From: Plasmopara viticola | Taxonomy: Eukaryota > Oomycota > Peronosporomycetes > Peronosporales > Peronosporaceae | Reading direction: 5' to 3' | Assembly: GCA_001695595.3 (NCBI GenBank) | Contig: MBPM02000226.1 | Location: 1 to 56,192, forward strand | DNA: 56,192 bases | Part shown: positions 9,979-22,035 of the stretch, piece after piece | Numbering within the stretch: position 1 is the stretch's first letter | How the letters are laid out: each line of letters starts with the position of its first letter | Program-made: the position numbers and the translations under genes | The notes under the pieces: generated by a model | Database searches by the model: none | What the model saw: the letters and a program-made list of their open reading frames with translations, nothing else | Told to the model about the DNA's origin: nothing

Positions 9979-11754
9979 ATGAGTGATAGCACCCAATTAG
10001 CAGATTCGTTTTTATTCGATTCAACAACTAATCCGGATCCAGTTGTCAGTGTCAGCAAAGACAAGCGTGTTGTAAATGTCGTTGATGACAACAACGGTTC
10101 GTATCAATCGGGAACTGTCATCATTAATGCGACTTCACAACTAAATGGCTCTACTGGGTATGGCAGTCTTCGAGATGCATATGTAGTCGTTCCTTATGTA
10201 GTAACGGTTAAAAATACGTCTGCCTCAGCTCTTAATGGTACTCTAAATCGTTTTGCGGTAGGATTAAAGGCTGGTGTATGGAACATTTTAGATAAATTAG
10301 CGGTTGAAATCAACGGTAAAAGTGTCATTACCAGCAATGACTATAAAAATTATTGGAACAATTTACGTGCTCAAACTGAATGGTGTGATGATGATTTATT
10401 GAAGAACGGTGCAGACTGCTATCTTGCTCCAGATGATGTAGTTAGTCTAAATTTCCCACAAAGTAGTAGCAATCCTACCGCTTCAACACAAGGAGATGGT
10501 TTTGTGAATAATTCAGTTAATGCTGCCACAACTGTAGCTACTGGTTTAATTCCAGAAACAACTCCAGCTCTTAATAACGGACTAATCCAGCGTCTAATTT
10601 GGAATCCACAACAAATTGGTACCTCTGATGCCACTGGAGCAACGATTACAGCAACAAACCCTCTTGGTTGGCCGACAACGCGAAGTGGTGCAATTCTTTC
10701 TAAAATTCAACAACAAGGTACTGGTGGATACGTAGCTGGCGTTACTACCGCAGGAGGTGTTGCTGGTACGTGGTATTATATGCTAAAGCTTCGTTTAGTT
10801 GATCTCCATCCAATCTTTAAGGAATTGGATCTTGTTGCGAACCCTCAAATCAAATTAACGATGACGTTCAATACCGGCTTTGTTGATATCACAACTGCAA
10901 CTGGTGATTTAATGAGCTTATCCTCTCTCTCCCTAAACGGTTGCTCGACGGTTCCAGTAATGGTATCAAGTGCGGCCCCAGGTAATCCAAATGCAGGGAA
11001 ACTTACAACTGGCGGAGCTGGCTCACTTCGAGTAGCTTTCGGCGTTATGTCCAACAACATTACACAGATCTCTACTTCTGGTCAAATCTTCCCATTTACA
11101 ACGACTCGTTTATATATCCCTTTCTACGATATCGCTAATCAAAGTCAAATTGTTGTTAAACCTGTTAAGAAAGTCAATTACCTCGATTGCTACGCACAGT
11201 ATTTCAAATCAAAAGCAGGTACTGGTCAACAAAACTCTCAGCAAAACGCTCCGTTTAGCTTTCAATTATCTTCAAGCTTAAAGAATATCAAATACATTGC
11301 TCTGATTCCATATAGTGAAACAAGCAGTGGTCATTTCGTAAGCGCAACGAATATTGAACAATTCCAATCCCCATTTGACAGTGCTCCATGGACTTGTCAG
11401 CCAGGAGCAAGCATTCGCAATTTCCAAGTAATGGTTGGCAATGAAAATGTATTCAACAAAACGCATGATTACTCATTTGAATCGTTCCAAGACGAAGTCA
11501 AGAAGCTCGGAGCTATTAATGGAGCGCTATCGCATGAGATTAGCAACGGATTATTTGATTCCTACAAATGGGATGTTGGTCAGCGTGTTCTAATTGCAGA
11601 CTGCTCTCGATTAACGAATCCAGATGTGCCTCAATCTATCCTTGTCTCCGGCACCAATACTTGCAGTCAAGGAATGAATTGTCTAATTCTCGTTGTTTAC
11701 GGTCGATCTATGTCTATTGATCGTTTAACCGGTGAAGTGGTTGAATATGAGTAG
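9979..11754 (+). CDS. Polinton major capsid protein (double jelly roll)
   Basis: A 591-residue intact protein, the main structural candidate of the element. Length, Ser/Thr/Asn-rich beta-strand character, and position next to the protease, penton and ATPase genes fit the double-jelly-roll major capsid proteins of Polintons and polinton-like viruses. In that family, trimers form the pseudo-hexameric capsomers of an icosahedral shell. Phrases such as YVVVPYVVTVKN and MLKLRLVDLHPIFKELDLV (a helical insert between strands) are typical. The start at 9979 follows a TATATATAG box. A shortened, broken copy lies at 29376-30498. This copy is uninterrupted, unlike most other genes of the element. The family assignment rests on context and pattern, not on an alignment. 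Confidence 0.85.
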   Translation: MSDSTQLADSFLFDSTTNPDPVVSVSKDKRVVNVVDDNNGSYQSGTVIINATSQLNGSTGYGSLRDAYVVVPYVVTVKNTSASALNGTLNRFAVGLKAGVWNILDKLAVEINGKSVITSNDYKNYWNNLRAQTEWCDDDLLKNGADCYLAPDDVVSLNFPQSSSNPTASTQGDGFVNNSVNAATTVATGLIPETTPALNNGLIQRLIWNPQQIGTSDATGATITATNPLGWPTTRSGAILSKIQQQGTGGYVAGVTTAGGVAGTWYYMLKLRLVDLHPIFKELDLVANPQIKLTMTFNTGFVDITTATGDLMSLSSLSLNGCSTVPVMVSSAAPGNPNAGKLTTGGAGSLRVAFGVMSNNITQISTSGQIFPFTTTRLYIPFYDIANQSQIVVKPVKKVNYLDCYAQYFKSKAGTGQQNSQQNAPFSFQLSSSLKNIKYIALIPYSETSSGHFVSATNIEQFQSPFDSAPWTCQPGASIRNFQVMVGNENVFNKTHDYSFESFQDEVKKLGAINGALSHEISNGLFDSYKWDVGQRVLIADCSRLTNPDVPQSILVSGTNTCSQGMNCLILVVYGRSMSIDRLTGEVVEYE

Positions 11755-12069
11755 ATTGGAGCGAGCTCCAGAATGGGCGCCCGTAGGGCCCCAGGGGACC
11801 TTCGGTCCTCCACCATTGGCTCGCGGAGTGAACTCCCTCGCCGTACGAACGAAGTTCGAAGGGTCTTTGCCCGCCGAACAAGTTCGCCTGGTTTTCAGAC
11901 CAGTCAGGCTATTGGTGTCCGTCAGCCGGCAAAAAAAATCAATTTTTTTTGTTGACATCCGAACGAACCGCAATCGAAGATTGCTCGGCTACCTCCGGTA
12001 GCTACAGTTCGAAAGGTCTTTGACCGTCGAACAAGTTCGAGCGGTCGTCAGACCGGAATCTATTGAGCT
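11755..12069. terminator. Hairpin-rich spacer between convergent genes
   Basis: The capsid gene (plus) and the fibre gene (minus) converge here. The spacer is packed with short inverted repeats: GGAGCGAGCTCC, GGGCGCCC, GGACCTTCGGTCC, CGAACGAAGTTCG, CGAACAAGTTCG, TGGTTTTCAGACCA and GGTCGTCAGACC. It is G+C-richer than its neighbours. Its position and stems suggest bidirectional transcription termination. It is shorter and differently built in copy 2. Confidence 0.6.
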
Positions 12070-14763
12070 TTACTCAAAATTATGCTTCAGCTCCATCTCA
12101 AGTTGCTTCACTTGATTGAGTAATTTTTTTATCATGCAGAAGTTTATCGCTGTAATTTTACTATAATCAATGTTCATCTGATATCCTTCTATGTCATCTT
12201 CATCCACTTTCTTCAAGTTTTCATTCGGTGTCATTGATAGTAAGTTTATGTATCCAGCTGCATACAATTCTTGACTGATGAAACCAATCTTTGGGATAGT
12301 TTCATCTGATCCTTTGTATCGATATTCATAGATACTTAGATCATAGAATTTATCGCAATAAACAGTGTCTAATTGTTTAATAATGTCTTTGCAACGACGA
12401 TCAGATGTACAGTAGATTGAACTGCATTGAATTGGTCCACCAAATGTAGCTGCAACACTTACTGTTACTGGACCTAATTGAGATGTCGTATATGCTGTAC
12501 TACTACCTTGTGCATATAATTGTCCACCTACATTAAAAGTATTACTTACCGTTCCTGATACGCTTAACATAGCTGATGGAGAAGTAGTTCCAATTCCTAA
12601 TCGACCATTTGTATCTAAAATCATCTTAGTTGAGTTATTGACTCCGAATCGCAAATCATTGTTAGTCAAATTGCCCATCCAAGTTGCATTAGTAGATGTT
12701 GTATTCGGTCCAGAGTTAATTTCAATACAAAAATCAATTGGCGATACATTATTTGATTGAAGGTCTAATACTTTCTGGTAGGAACCATCAACATAGTTTG
12801 CACTTCCAAAAGCAGTTACTGCAGCAGCAGCTATAGCATTAACTGCTAATGCTCCAGTTGATAACACTCTACATGTTTCTGATACATTGTTTGTAGCAGA
12901 TTGTGTTTAAAATACTAGGTCACCAGCAGCTGCAGCAGTACGTTGAGATAAAATTACACCATGAGGCATACCATCTACATTACTATTTCTAAATGCAATC
13001 GCAGCTGAATTGTACTGTCCATTTGTATTTACTGTTGATAACATATTTAAGCCATAATTACTTGCATTAGTAGTGCCGGTAGGTTGGGTAGCATCTGATG
13101 ATGTAAAATTAACTTTACCAACATTCGTTAAATTTCTACTTGCATCTAATACTAATGCTTTTGAAGCTTCTGCTGTTCCTGGGCCCATAGTTAAATCTAA
13201 GTAGTTAAGCTCTGTTGCATTTGATGTAATTAATGTACCACCAAGCTTTAATCCAACAGTAGCTGCATTATGATTTAAAATATCAATATTACCAACAGTA
13301 TCACATTGCAATCGTCTTGTATTGTTTGAATTTAAGAAGAAACTATGGTTTGTAAAAGAACCAATATCTTGAGCACCACCACTATTTTGAATGGTTAAGC
13401 GAAAGGTACTCGTTGAGGTTGTATTACTGATTGAAAGTGGAGTAGTGCCATTTGTAATTGTCAATGACGTAGGTAGCGTTAAATCTCCTGTAGATGTAAT
13501 ATTTGGTTGAGCTGCTGTTTGTAAAGTTCCTGTAATAGAAGTAGCGCTTAATGATGAGATACCAGAGACAGCGCCCGTTGAGCTAATTGTCATTCTTCCT
13601 GTATTACTTGTTTGAAAGACTAAATTGTTTGCTGTAGATGTTCCAAAATAAGCATCCCCATTGTTAAAATGAAACAGAGCACATGTTGAAGTCCCATTTA
13701 TAGATCTAAACGATTGCCCATTAGCAGTTAAAGTAGCAGTTACTAATCCTGCCGTATTCAATGATGTTAAAGTTCCAATCGATGTAATATTTGGTTGTGC
13801 TGCTGTTTGAAGTGTCCCAGTAATTGATGTAGCCGTAAGAGTCGCTAACGTTCCAATCGATGTAATATTTGGCTGAGCAGCTGTTTGAAGTGTTCCAGTA
13901 ATTGATGTAGCCGTAAGAGTCGCTAAAGTTCCAATCGATGTAATATTGGGCTGAGCGGCTGTTTGAAGTGTTCCATATAAAGTTGAAGCGGATATATTAG
14001 TAGCTGTCAATGTGTTATTAACAGCTACATTTCCATTCGTTAATACTGACATTTGCACAGATCCATTATTTGATGCAAAAGTCAATGGATGATTTGAAAA
14101 CGTTTGAAGACAACATTGAGTTCCATCGAACCACTGCTGATAAATAACTGTTCCATCAGTGATTTGATACAATGAGTTTGTTAATGCTGTCGATCCGATA
14201 ATATCTAATTGTTTAGCTGGAGATGTGTTATTAATGCCTACGAAACCAGTGGATCCTATCGTTATTTTTCTATTTCCATTTGTTCTCAAATGAAACTTAT
14301 TCGCTGTTGTACTGCCAAATGTCTGATCTCCAGATACAGAATCAACAGATAATGAGCACGTGCTACTCGACAGGGAGTTATTACAAGTTATAGGGGTAGA
14401 TCCACTAATATTGAGTGTTGATGAAATTGTTCCCAGTGATGTAATGTTAGGCTGTGCAGCTGTTTGAAGAGTTCCTGTTAATTGTGATGCTGAGAGATTA
14501 TTAATGTTCGCGATGTCTCTGGTAGAGTCAACCGCAATCAATTTCCCAGCGGAAGCTGTTCCTGGTGTAATACCCGACAGCACACTCAAATCAATCATTG
14601 TTCCATTTTGATAGATATTTCCAGTGATGTACAAATCCGAAGTGTAATTCACCCCATTTCTTTTGTTATATCGCAAATCGCCAATACTAATAGTCAAGTA
14701 ATCCAATGAGCCGATATAGTCTGATGGATTGTATAAGGATGGAATATAATTAGGTGGTAGCAT
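12070..14763 (-). pseudogene. Fibre-like protein with S74 chaperone domain (copy 1)
   Basis: About 897 residues, starting at MLPPNY (14763) and reading to 12070. The N-terminal part may anchor to the virion. The middle has many repeats of the type GTLQTAAQPNITSIGTL, as in trimeric beta-helical tail and fibre shafts. The C-terminus (SDRRCKDIIKQLD... and IGFISQELY) is an intramolecular chaperone of the peptidase S74 type, which helps the trimer fold and then cuts itself off. One nonsense change (TTA to TAA in the coding sense, near 12907-12909) splits the frame; copies 2 and 3 have Leu there. It is divergent from the ATPase gene with a shared promoter, and convergent with the capsid gene. Confidence 0.8.
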
Positions 14764-14780
14764 TTTGTAAAACGATCCTT

Positions 14781-14791
14781 TATATAATATA
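14781..14791. promoter_or_regulatory. Shared divergent promoter of fibre and ATPase (copy 1)
   Basis: TATATAATATA sits in the 50-base gap between the fibre ATG (14763, minus) and the ATPase ATG (14814, plus). It is nearly symmetric and well placed for both. It is conserved in the other two copies. Confidence 0.5.
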
Positions 14792-14813
14792 ACAGATAGA
14801 TTTGTCATACAAG

Positions 14814-15479
14814 ATGAGTTCAATTCCTGATTTTGGTGGAATGCTCCCAAAGGAGTTTAAGAAGAAATCGTTCGGAGAAAATGAAAAGCTTGGTATTCAA
14901 AAGCTTTTTCGTTTAATAGTATTAGGTCCCAGCTTCTCTGGTAAATCAAATCTAGCTTTTCATATACTTAAAGAGTCTCCACACGTCTATAGTCACCTTC
15001 ACGTCATAGCACGCAATCCTGACCAAGAGTTATACGATTACATCAAAGAAAAATTACAAGGTTTTGTAACTTTCTATGATCCGGATGCTCCTCCAAGTGT
15101 TGACGCCATCAAAGAGATTCCAAAGGCTTTACAGCTTGTTATTATTGATAATTATTCCAACGATAAGAAGCTTCAGAGAGATTTGTTTAGTCATTTCTTT
15201 ACTCAAGGAAGACACAAAGAACTTTCAACAATCTTCATAGCTCATAGTTATTTTGCTACTGACAAGATGATTAGATTGAATTCTGAAAACATCGCTATTC
15301 TAAAAGCAAATTCAAAACGCGATCCACAGCTAATTTTGAAAGATTTCAATCTACCTGGAGTAAGTGAAGATGATATCTATAGGTATTACAAATAAGCAAC
15401 ATCTGAAAAGGGACAGATGTTGTTTGTAGACTCTGTTAAGCAACAGATCCGGAAGAATTTTAAAGGTGAAGTTTTTTAA
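14814..15479 (+). pseudogene. A32-type packaging ATPase, premature stop (copy 1)
   Basis: FtsK/HerA-family genome-packaging ATPase that would pump DNA into the capsid. Walker A GPSFSGKS is at residues 38-45 and Walker B LQLVIIDNY at about 106-114. Copies 2 and 3 read IDDY at the second site, so this copy has lost the second acidic residue. A nonsense codon at 15393-15395 (CAA to TAA) removes the last 28 residues before the normal stop at 15477-15479. The start MSSIPDFGG at 14814 is preferred because it follows the shared promoter. The family is normally somewhat longer than 221 residues. Confidence 0.82.
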
Positions 15480-15548
15480 TAATTTCTCTTATCGAATTTA
15501 ACCGTAAACAAAGTTTACTCGGCAACCTACAGATCGAATATTAGAACG

Positions 15549-16439
15549 ATGACGAGCACTATCATTTTTAATCGGAATAACATTGTTTCGAATGGCTTGA
15601 ACAATACATTTAGATTCAACTTTACTGGATCAAGCGTGAATTTCAAAAATCAAGAAATTGCCCTATCGAGCCTGCAGATTTACAACTCTCAATTCAACAT
15701 TAATGGAAGTTTATACAGCAACAACACGTTCAGTGTATTAGTTCCAACAGCGGCGACTTATCAATCGGTTTCGATCACGCTTCCGAATGGGTACTATTCG
15801 TATGCAGATATATCAAACTACATCGAGTCTCAGTTAGTTAGTATCGGTGCATATTTGATTGATTCTCAAGGTAATAACGTTGTGTATATCGCTATGAGAG
15901 AAAACGCAACGTACTATTCATGCGAAATCACTTGCTTAGCAACACCAACTTCTGTTCCTAGTGGATATTCACGTCCATCGACTGGATTATACTCATTAAC
16001 CGGAACTGGATTACCGACCGCTACTAATACTCCTCGAATCACTGTTTCAAACAACGGATTTTCCAATGTGATTGGATTCAGTCCATTAACGTACCCATCA
16101 AGCATTCAAACAACAAATCAAGTATTTTTGAGCAATATCTCTCCACAAGTTAATCCCGTCAGCAGTTATTTAATTCGTTCTAATCTTATTAACAATCGGG
16201 TTAGCACACCACCTGATATTCTGACTTCGTTTAGTCCTCAAGGGACATCAATTGGTCAGTTGATCTCAATTCAGCCACCTGAATATCAGTGGCTCTCGGT
16301 TAACGATGGAGCATACAGCAATATTACTCTGAGCATCGTCGATCAAGACTTTAATAATGTTAAATTTGAAGACTCCAATTCATTGATAATGCTATTAATT
16401 CGTGATAGAAAGGCTAGGAGCCCAAGTTATTTTCAATAA
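15549..16439 (+). CDS. Penton / minor capsid protein (copy 1)
   Basis: A 296-residue uninterrupted frame 70 bases after the ATPase. It begins MTSTIIFNRNNIVSNG and is rich in Asn, Ser and beta-branched residues, with PNGYYSYADISNYIESQL. This fits the single-jelly-roll penton of Polintons, which occupies the five-fold vertices. The C-terminus differs from copy 2: a small deletion after RDRKA replaces the normal stop with seven extra residues. The remainder is nearly identical in all three copies. Penton identity is inferred from position and size. Confidence 0.75.
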   Translation: MTSTIIFNRNNIVSNGLNNTFRFNFTGSSVNFKNQEIALSSLQIYNSQFNINGSLYSNNTFSVLVPTAATYQSVSITLPNGYYSYADISNYIESQLVSIGAYLIDSQGNNVVYIAMRENATYYSCEITCLATPTSVPSGYSRPSTGLYSLTGTGLPTATNTPRITVSNNGFSNVIGFSPLTYPSSIQTTNQVFLSNISPQVNPVSSYLIRSNLINNRVSTPPDILTSFSPQGTSIGQLISIQPPEYQWLSVNDGAYSNITLSIVDQDFNNVKFEDSNSLIMLLIRDRKARSPSYFQ

Positions 16440-16460
16440 CTAAAACAATAATTGTAATAT

Positions 16461-16467
16461 TATATAG
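16461..16467 (+). promoter_or_regulatory. TATATAG motif before the repeat protein
   Basis: TATATAG lies about 70 bases before the ATG at 16537. If an upstream TTG at 16486 were used, the spacing would be about 20. Confidence 0.35.
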
Positions 16468-16536
16468 AGCTGAGCTTAGAGAAACTTGTTCGAAAAGGTC
16501 CGCGATTTTTCGAACTTCGTTTTAATAGACTCGATA

Positions 16537-17537
16537 ATGTTTCCAAGTTTTAAATCTCTCCGCGATCGAAAAAATAAATTGAAGCAACTCGCTGAAGAGA
16601 ACAGTGAGGAGCTTCAATTAGCACGCATAAAGAATGATCGATACAAACTAACGCAATGGGCTACTGATCTGGATCAAACGATAGATACTTCGACGCTTCA
16701 ACAATTGCTAAGGAAAGTAGCGCCTTCCATGACGACTACCGGAATTCAAGCATCTCCAACAATGACAACAATGGGAATACAAGCAACGCCTTCTATGACA
16801 ACGACGGGAATACAAGCAACCCCATCAATGAATGGGGGTGCAAGCAGTACCGACGATGACTACAATCGATAGTCAATATGATTTAGAGGACATTGGTAAT
16901 GAAGAAGACTCCTTGAGTGATATTGACGACTCCCAGCGTACATACGACTTTGGAATTCAAGTTAAAGCTAATGATTTCAACTTTCAAAAGAATGCACGAG
17001 AAAAACAAATTGATCAATACACCATCAATTTAACTATTATCAAAAGAAAGGTCAATCCAATTCTAAATTCTGGCACTCCAGATAAAATCGTGTATATTGG
17101 AACAGACGGCAAACTATTCAATGTGAATAATGGTAAGTTAGCAAACAAGCCTCTAAATAAATATGATTGGGTTGCAACGTATGATTACATATTGAATCTT
17201 ATTGACATTGAGACAAAAGATACTGCTATTGGCTCGACACATCAGTTTGGATTCAACATAGAGTCTGGAGCATACGTAAAGCTTCGTGATATTTTGATGA
17301 ACAATTCCTTTCCAGAAGGTACTAGATTACCGATTCCATATAAGAAGGGAAGAAACCAACAAGGTGGCTATATTCCAGTAAATGGAGGTTATCGAGTGAA
17401 GTTAATGGACGTAAACTTAAAAGTTTTTGATGGTGATCGAGTGAAAACCAACAGAGAAGTCTCATGGGAAGCGACACTTGATATGTACATCAAATTTTTG
17501 AAGCAAAATAACATCTCATTCAAGCAATCACCGATGT
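16537..17537 (+). pseudogene. Virion-type protein with 11-residue repeats, 3' truncated
   Basis: Copy 1 of a protein about 515 residues long in copy 2. The N-terminal 60 residues are charged and helical (LRDRKNKLKQLAEENSEELQ). Next come tandem 11-residue repeats of the type PSMTTTGIQAT from 16723 to about 16860, then a folded-looking region (KYDWVATYDYILNLID, GRNQQGGYIPVNGG). A 5-base deletion near 16832 in the repeat tract shifts the frame. At 17537 the Polinton sequence stops abruptly and unrelated DNA follows, so the last third is missing. The function is unknown; its place behind the penton suggests a structural role. Confidence 0.65.
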
Positions 17538-20500
17538 ACGCGGAGGGGCATCGCTTTGCAAGCAATTTAACTACCGCGCTTCTCAAAAATAAAGGAAGGG
17601 CTGAAACGAAGCTTGGTCTACCGTGGCCGATCCTACGCATAACCTGGCGCCAACGCTTCCGCGCTCACATGCACTCAGTAGCAATACGACTTAAGAAAGC
17701 CAACAAAAGCACTGGGGAGGCGAACGAGGCCTTCCCGACGCCAAGATCGGGGGCACTTGTATGTGAATTATGAAGCTGGGGTGGACAGTAGAGCCCATCA
17801 GCTTAAATTCCAGATCGACCGCTCTGAGTCTTAGCGCGAGCTTTTCAAACTTTGTCGGTACGTCACTTTCTTACATAGAATGCGCCTATCTCGGCCGGCC
17901 GCTCGAATGCATAGCCTTTCATGTTCGTAGTATTTCAAACTTATAGCTTATACGGTGGTTAATACAATGATATCAGCTGCCGTATGGCCACTCGCCTTCA
18001 CTATACCAAAAATTTCGAGCACGGAAACAGCTATCCAAAAGATTTTCTGGAAAACTCTGTAGACTCATATGAATTTTGGAATTTCGAAGATCAATTACAT
18101 TATAAGACGCCTCGCAAATTTGATAAATGCGTCGTCGTTGTTTTGAGAAGGTCGACGGTGCATGCGTTTCCATGCATCTGAAAGGTGAGACGAGACGACG
18201 ATATCTCTTGCTCAAAATTTCAAGCTTAACACTTCTAGCGGTGGGATTAGAGTATCTGGCCCATTTAAACATCTTTTATCTCCCTTTCTCGTGTAAATCC
18301 TAAAAACGTTCAGTTTATTTTTGGCGATTATACTCGTATCCCGTAAACCATCGCCTACGTATATTTACCGATATACTAAGTCTGATGGCTGTTTCGTGAA
18401 AAATTTGAAACAGATTTCTCGAATTTTCCCTCTCACTTGTCTCGACAGCCTCCGCGCTACAGAGGGCGAGTAATATTTTAAAGTGACTCGACTCATCTTT
18501 TTAGCTTGTTAATACTGAACCGCATCGTTAAGTACAAGTTAACTTAATAAGGCTCACTGACCCATGTATGCACCGCGTTTGCAGATATAATGCAAAGTGC
18601 GTTATGCATACGATTGGCCCGTTTTGTCTTACCAAATGTCTATGTATAGTCTACTGTGAATAATAGTAGGTAGATTTCTAAAAAAAAGGAAATAAGGCTT
18701 GTTAAAACGTAATGGTAAACTGCTGGTTGATACTCGACACCATTGAGTCAGAAGCCTATGGTATTGCAATATCGTATCCTCAAACAGACTTGCAGTTTCT
18801 ACCAGTAATTCTATACTAATGACAACACTACTATGCCCGTGTAAGCAATAATCCAAAGACATATCCAGGGATAATGGGAGTCCAACAGTCCGTCGGTATA
18901 TGTAGGCTATGATAAAAAGTCGATGTGGATTCGACCCTCGGGCAGATCTCACATGTCTTTGTATATATGTTCACCTGCTTGTATATACAACACCACTGAA
19001 GGCTAAAATTCTGTTTTCCGTTACTTTCTCCTAATCTTTGCGGCGTTGCTCAAGCCAAGAAGTGATATACTTTCTCGAAGTTCACTCGCGTCCACATGGC
19101 TTTTTACAAAAAACGAGGTCTTTAGTCTCCTCTGCCGCAAATACACATTTGTCGATGTGAGTGTAACGATGAGAAGTCCTCATTACCTTGACAACGTGCC
19201 TGAAGAAGCTTGAATGAGCTATTACAAATTTGTAGACTAATATACAATAAAATCACTTCTAAAAAATCGACTGACCTCCTTTACAGCGGATAAGAGTAGA
19301 TGTATCGTCGAATTTTGTTCAGGCGAACGCTATAACGACTGTGTGTCCAACCCTTTTAGCGTCGCCAGGGCGTCGTATACAATCCATCACGGCAGTCGGC
19401 CACACGTACCAATCGCTTTGAAAGTATCCAACGCCCCCTTTTTGTTTTGATAACTAGGTCTAACGCACCGTTAAATGTACACCTGAACATGTCGTAAGCA
19501 GCAGGTTTTTGGTGTTTTTTTTTAGTTTCAATGTACCACTCATCTTACTATAAGCATGGGCCAGTCGCCAATTTTTGCTTCTTTCATTCTCAGTCTTATT
19601 GATGAAGAATGTGCAAAAGCGTCTCGCTGCTCGCAATTGCCTTGTCACTTGATAATTCGTTCTTGGGTGGAGGTCAGCTTCGTATTTCACCTCTCTTCTC
19701 GAATGGAATTTTGTTGGCAGGTCTTCGGACATCACATACTATTTCTTCAATTAAAGATAAGCGACTTCCCCACAAAGGATTTTATTAATTCAGCAAATCA
19801 AAGAACAAATTCGGAATTTGGAAGTTATAACTAAGGTTTCGTTTTTGTGCTTATGGGTGCAACGCCCACTCCCCCGATCGTAAGTCAACGTTTTGATTTA
19901 TTCATATCAAACACTTAAAGCAGCTCTTTCTAGTTTTGAAAACAACCACAAATTAAATTTTGTCGTAATAAAGTTTTTATACTAATACTTAGAATCATCT
20001 TTTTTTTCTTGGAGTAAGGCAGATAATGATCTGCAATTCCTACTTGTTTAAAGTAGAGAGCAAAGGTCAGAAAATTAAACATATATTTTCCCTCAAGGAA
20101 TAGCTACGACAGCTCTGCTGTAACTTTTAAGACAAGCTCATCAATAAATAGGCCATTATAGGTCGGATCTTTGCTTTGAGAGCCCACGCATTTTTTCTCG
20201 AAGGAATTTTTTCATAGTGGGTGGATTTGACTAGAAATCATACATGTACCATCGAGTGATGGACTTTATTGACAGCGTTGCCTCTGACCTGAAGCTTTCT
20301 TGTAGACCCGGCTGGTAAAGTGTTAGCCGAATATTCATCCAAAGCAAAAATGACTGGGATAGCGGTAAGAGTGCTCTTTTAATTCTTTATTGTTTCAGTG
20401 GCTCTCTTCCAGCAAGCTTCTGAAGGATTGCCGCCCGTAGCACGGGCGCAGGCTTAGCCCCTGACTCGTCCTTTGTCACAGGCATAGTAGTTGCAGGCGC

Positions 20501-21895
20501 AGCCTTTGATGCTGACATATTCGCTTAAATGTTATGCAGCTTTAGCCGCAACAAAAATTTTTAGTGCAGAGGTATATTTAGCTGCTTTCGGAAGTTGGGA
20601 TTTTTGGAAAGTCATAATTCCACCTCCTGTGTAACCTTGTCATAAAAGATAGCACATGTGTTCAATTTAATTCTCATGTGAGCGTGTCGACAACTCAAGC
20701 ACTCGCAAAGGCTTCGAGATGGATAAAGCCATACTTCTTGTTTTTCAGACAAAACTTTGCACTGCTCGGACTACTTGCTGCTTCTATGGCTCACAGAGAC
20801 GGCTACAGTTGCAGTACTTGCAGCTGTCAGAGACTGGAGCGCGTAAGGAAAGTCGAGCTTTTAAATCAAGGTCTGTGCCTAAGGCTCAGTAGCATAGGCT
20901 TGGAAAGTCCCTATTGCAGCGCCCAATGTAGGTGTATTTAATGAAAGTAAAAGTATCCATCGTTGGAAAGAAGAGAAGACAAGGTCTTCATTTTCAAAGG
21001 TAAGATAGCGATCGCCAGTAAGGCAGACTTGAGCGAGGATACTTAGGTACTGTGGCGTTTGCTTACTATCTCTTGAAAGTCTCGACTTAATTTTGGCCGC
21101 TCACCCGAAAGATTCTTGGGGATGGTTTGTGTCCTGGAAACGTATGAAGAAATAGTCGGAAGCAGTTCTTTTGTAAAGTTTAAATTATACGAGCACTTTG
21201 GACTTGTGCCTGTAAGCAAGGAAGGCATGATTATTATGAACATGTTCTGAAAAGTGGGGACATCCATCGCTTGGGCGCCACTTACAGACAAGTCTAGGTG
21301 GCACTGTTCATTAGTGGTCAAAGGTAGACTCATCTCTCACTCAATCGAAAAAAGTTCAGGCCATTTTAATTCGATCTTTGAAAGTATACGGCCACAGGCA
21401 TATTCTCTTCCCCCGGGTGCCGTGAAGTGGCAGGTCAATGCGTATTACAAGTTAAAGCGTAGTGGTGTTGACCCGTATTCAGTCCCAATAGACGTAAGCA
21501 AAGCAGCATCTGGTGCTTTGGCTGCGGTAATATAGGACACATCTACTGTGAAGGGATAGACGGAGTGAAGCAAAGGGACTCGAAGGGTCGTCGGTAAACG
21601 AGGCGTCCTCAGAATCAGAAATATGCTTGTCACCACTGGGAAGAACTTTATTCTCATGATGAGTGTGTGCTTGATACATTTAGCCCCTGTACTAGTCTCA
21701 ATAAGTTATAATTATCCCATAGTCAGCCCCGGCGGATGATCAATCTGCACGCCAAAGTACGAGAGTATAAAAACCCATTTTGTGGCTCGATAGACTTCGT
21801 CGCGCCACAGTTTGTTGCGCACGGGCAAAGAGATATCATCAAAAAGTTTCTGACTAATACCTTAGAAAGAGTACCAGCAATAAGTCCTTAACGTT

Positions 21896-22035
21896 TGACT
21901 GTCTCTAAACGTTCTGAGTCTAAACAAGGCCTAGCTGTAAAATTAAGATGTTTTGGCAGCACAAATCCAGTCTGACTGGCTCTAGACGTTTTGGGGCTAA
22001 ACTAGACCTGGCTAGTATTTCGGCAGCATATATTC
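21896..22035. repeat. Imperfect direct repeat
   Basis: Two neighbouring blocks share GACTG-CTCTA-ACGTT-TG followed by CTAAAC and GACCTGGCT- or GGCCTAGCT-like sequence, then TTTTGGCAGCA or TTTCGGCAGCA. They look like a diverged local duplication of about 75 bp. Confidence 0.45.

Noticed and set aside
14763..14850. Upstream in-frame ATG of the fibre gene, overlapping the ATPase start
   Set aside because: It would read through the shared promoter. MLPPNY at 14763 is better placed.
16486..16536. Earlier TTG start for the repeat protein
   Set aside because: The ATG at 16537 starts a helical segment conserved in all copies. Non-ATG initiation is not needed, although the promoter spacing leaves it possible.
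17389..17640. Minus-strand open stretch over the copy 1 junction
   Set aside because: Mostly antisense to the repeat-protein gene, so it is a shadow frame.
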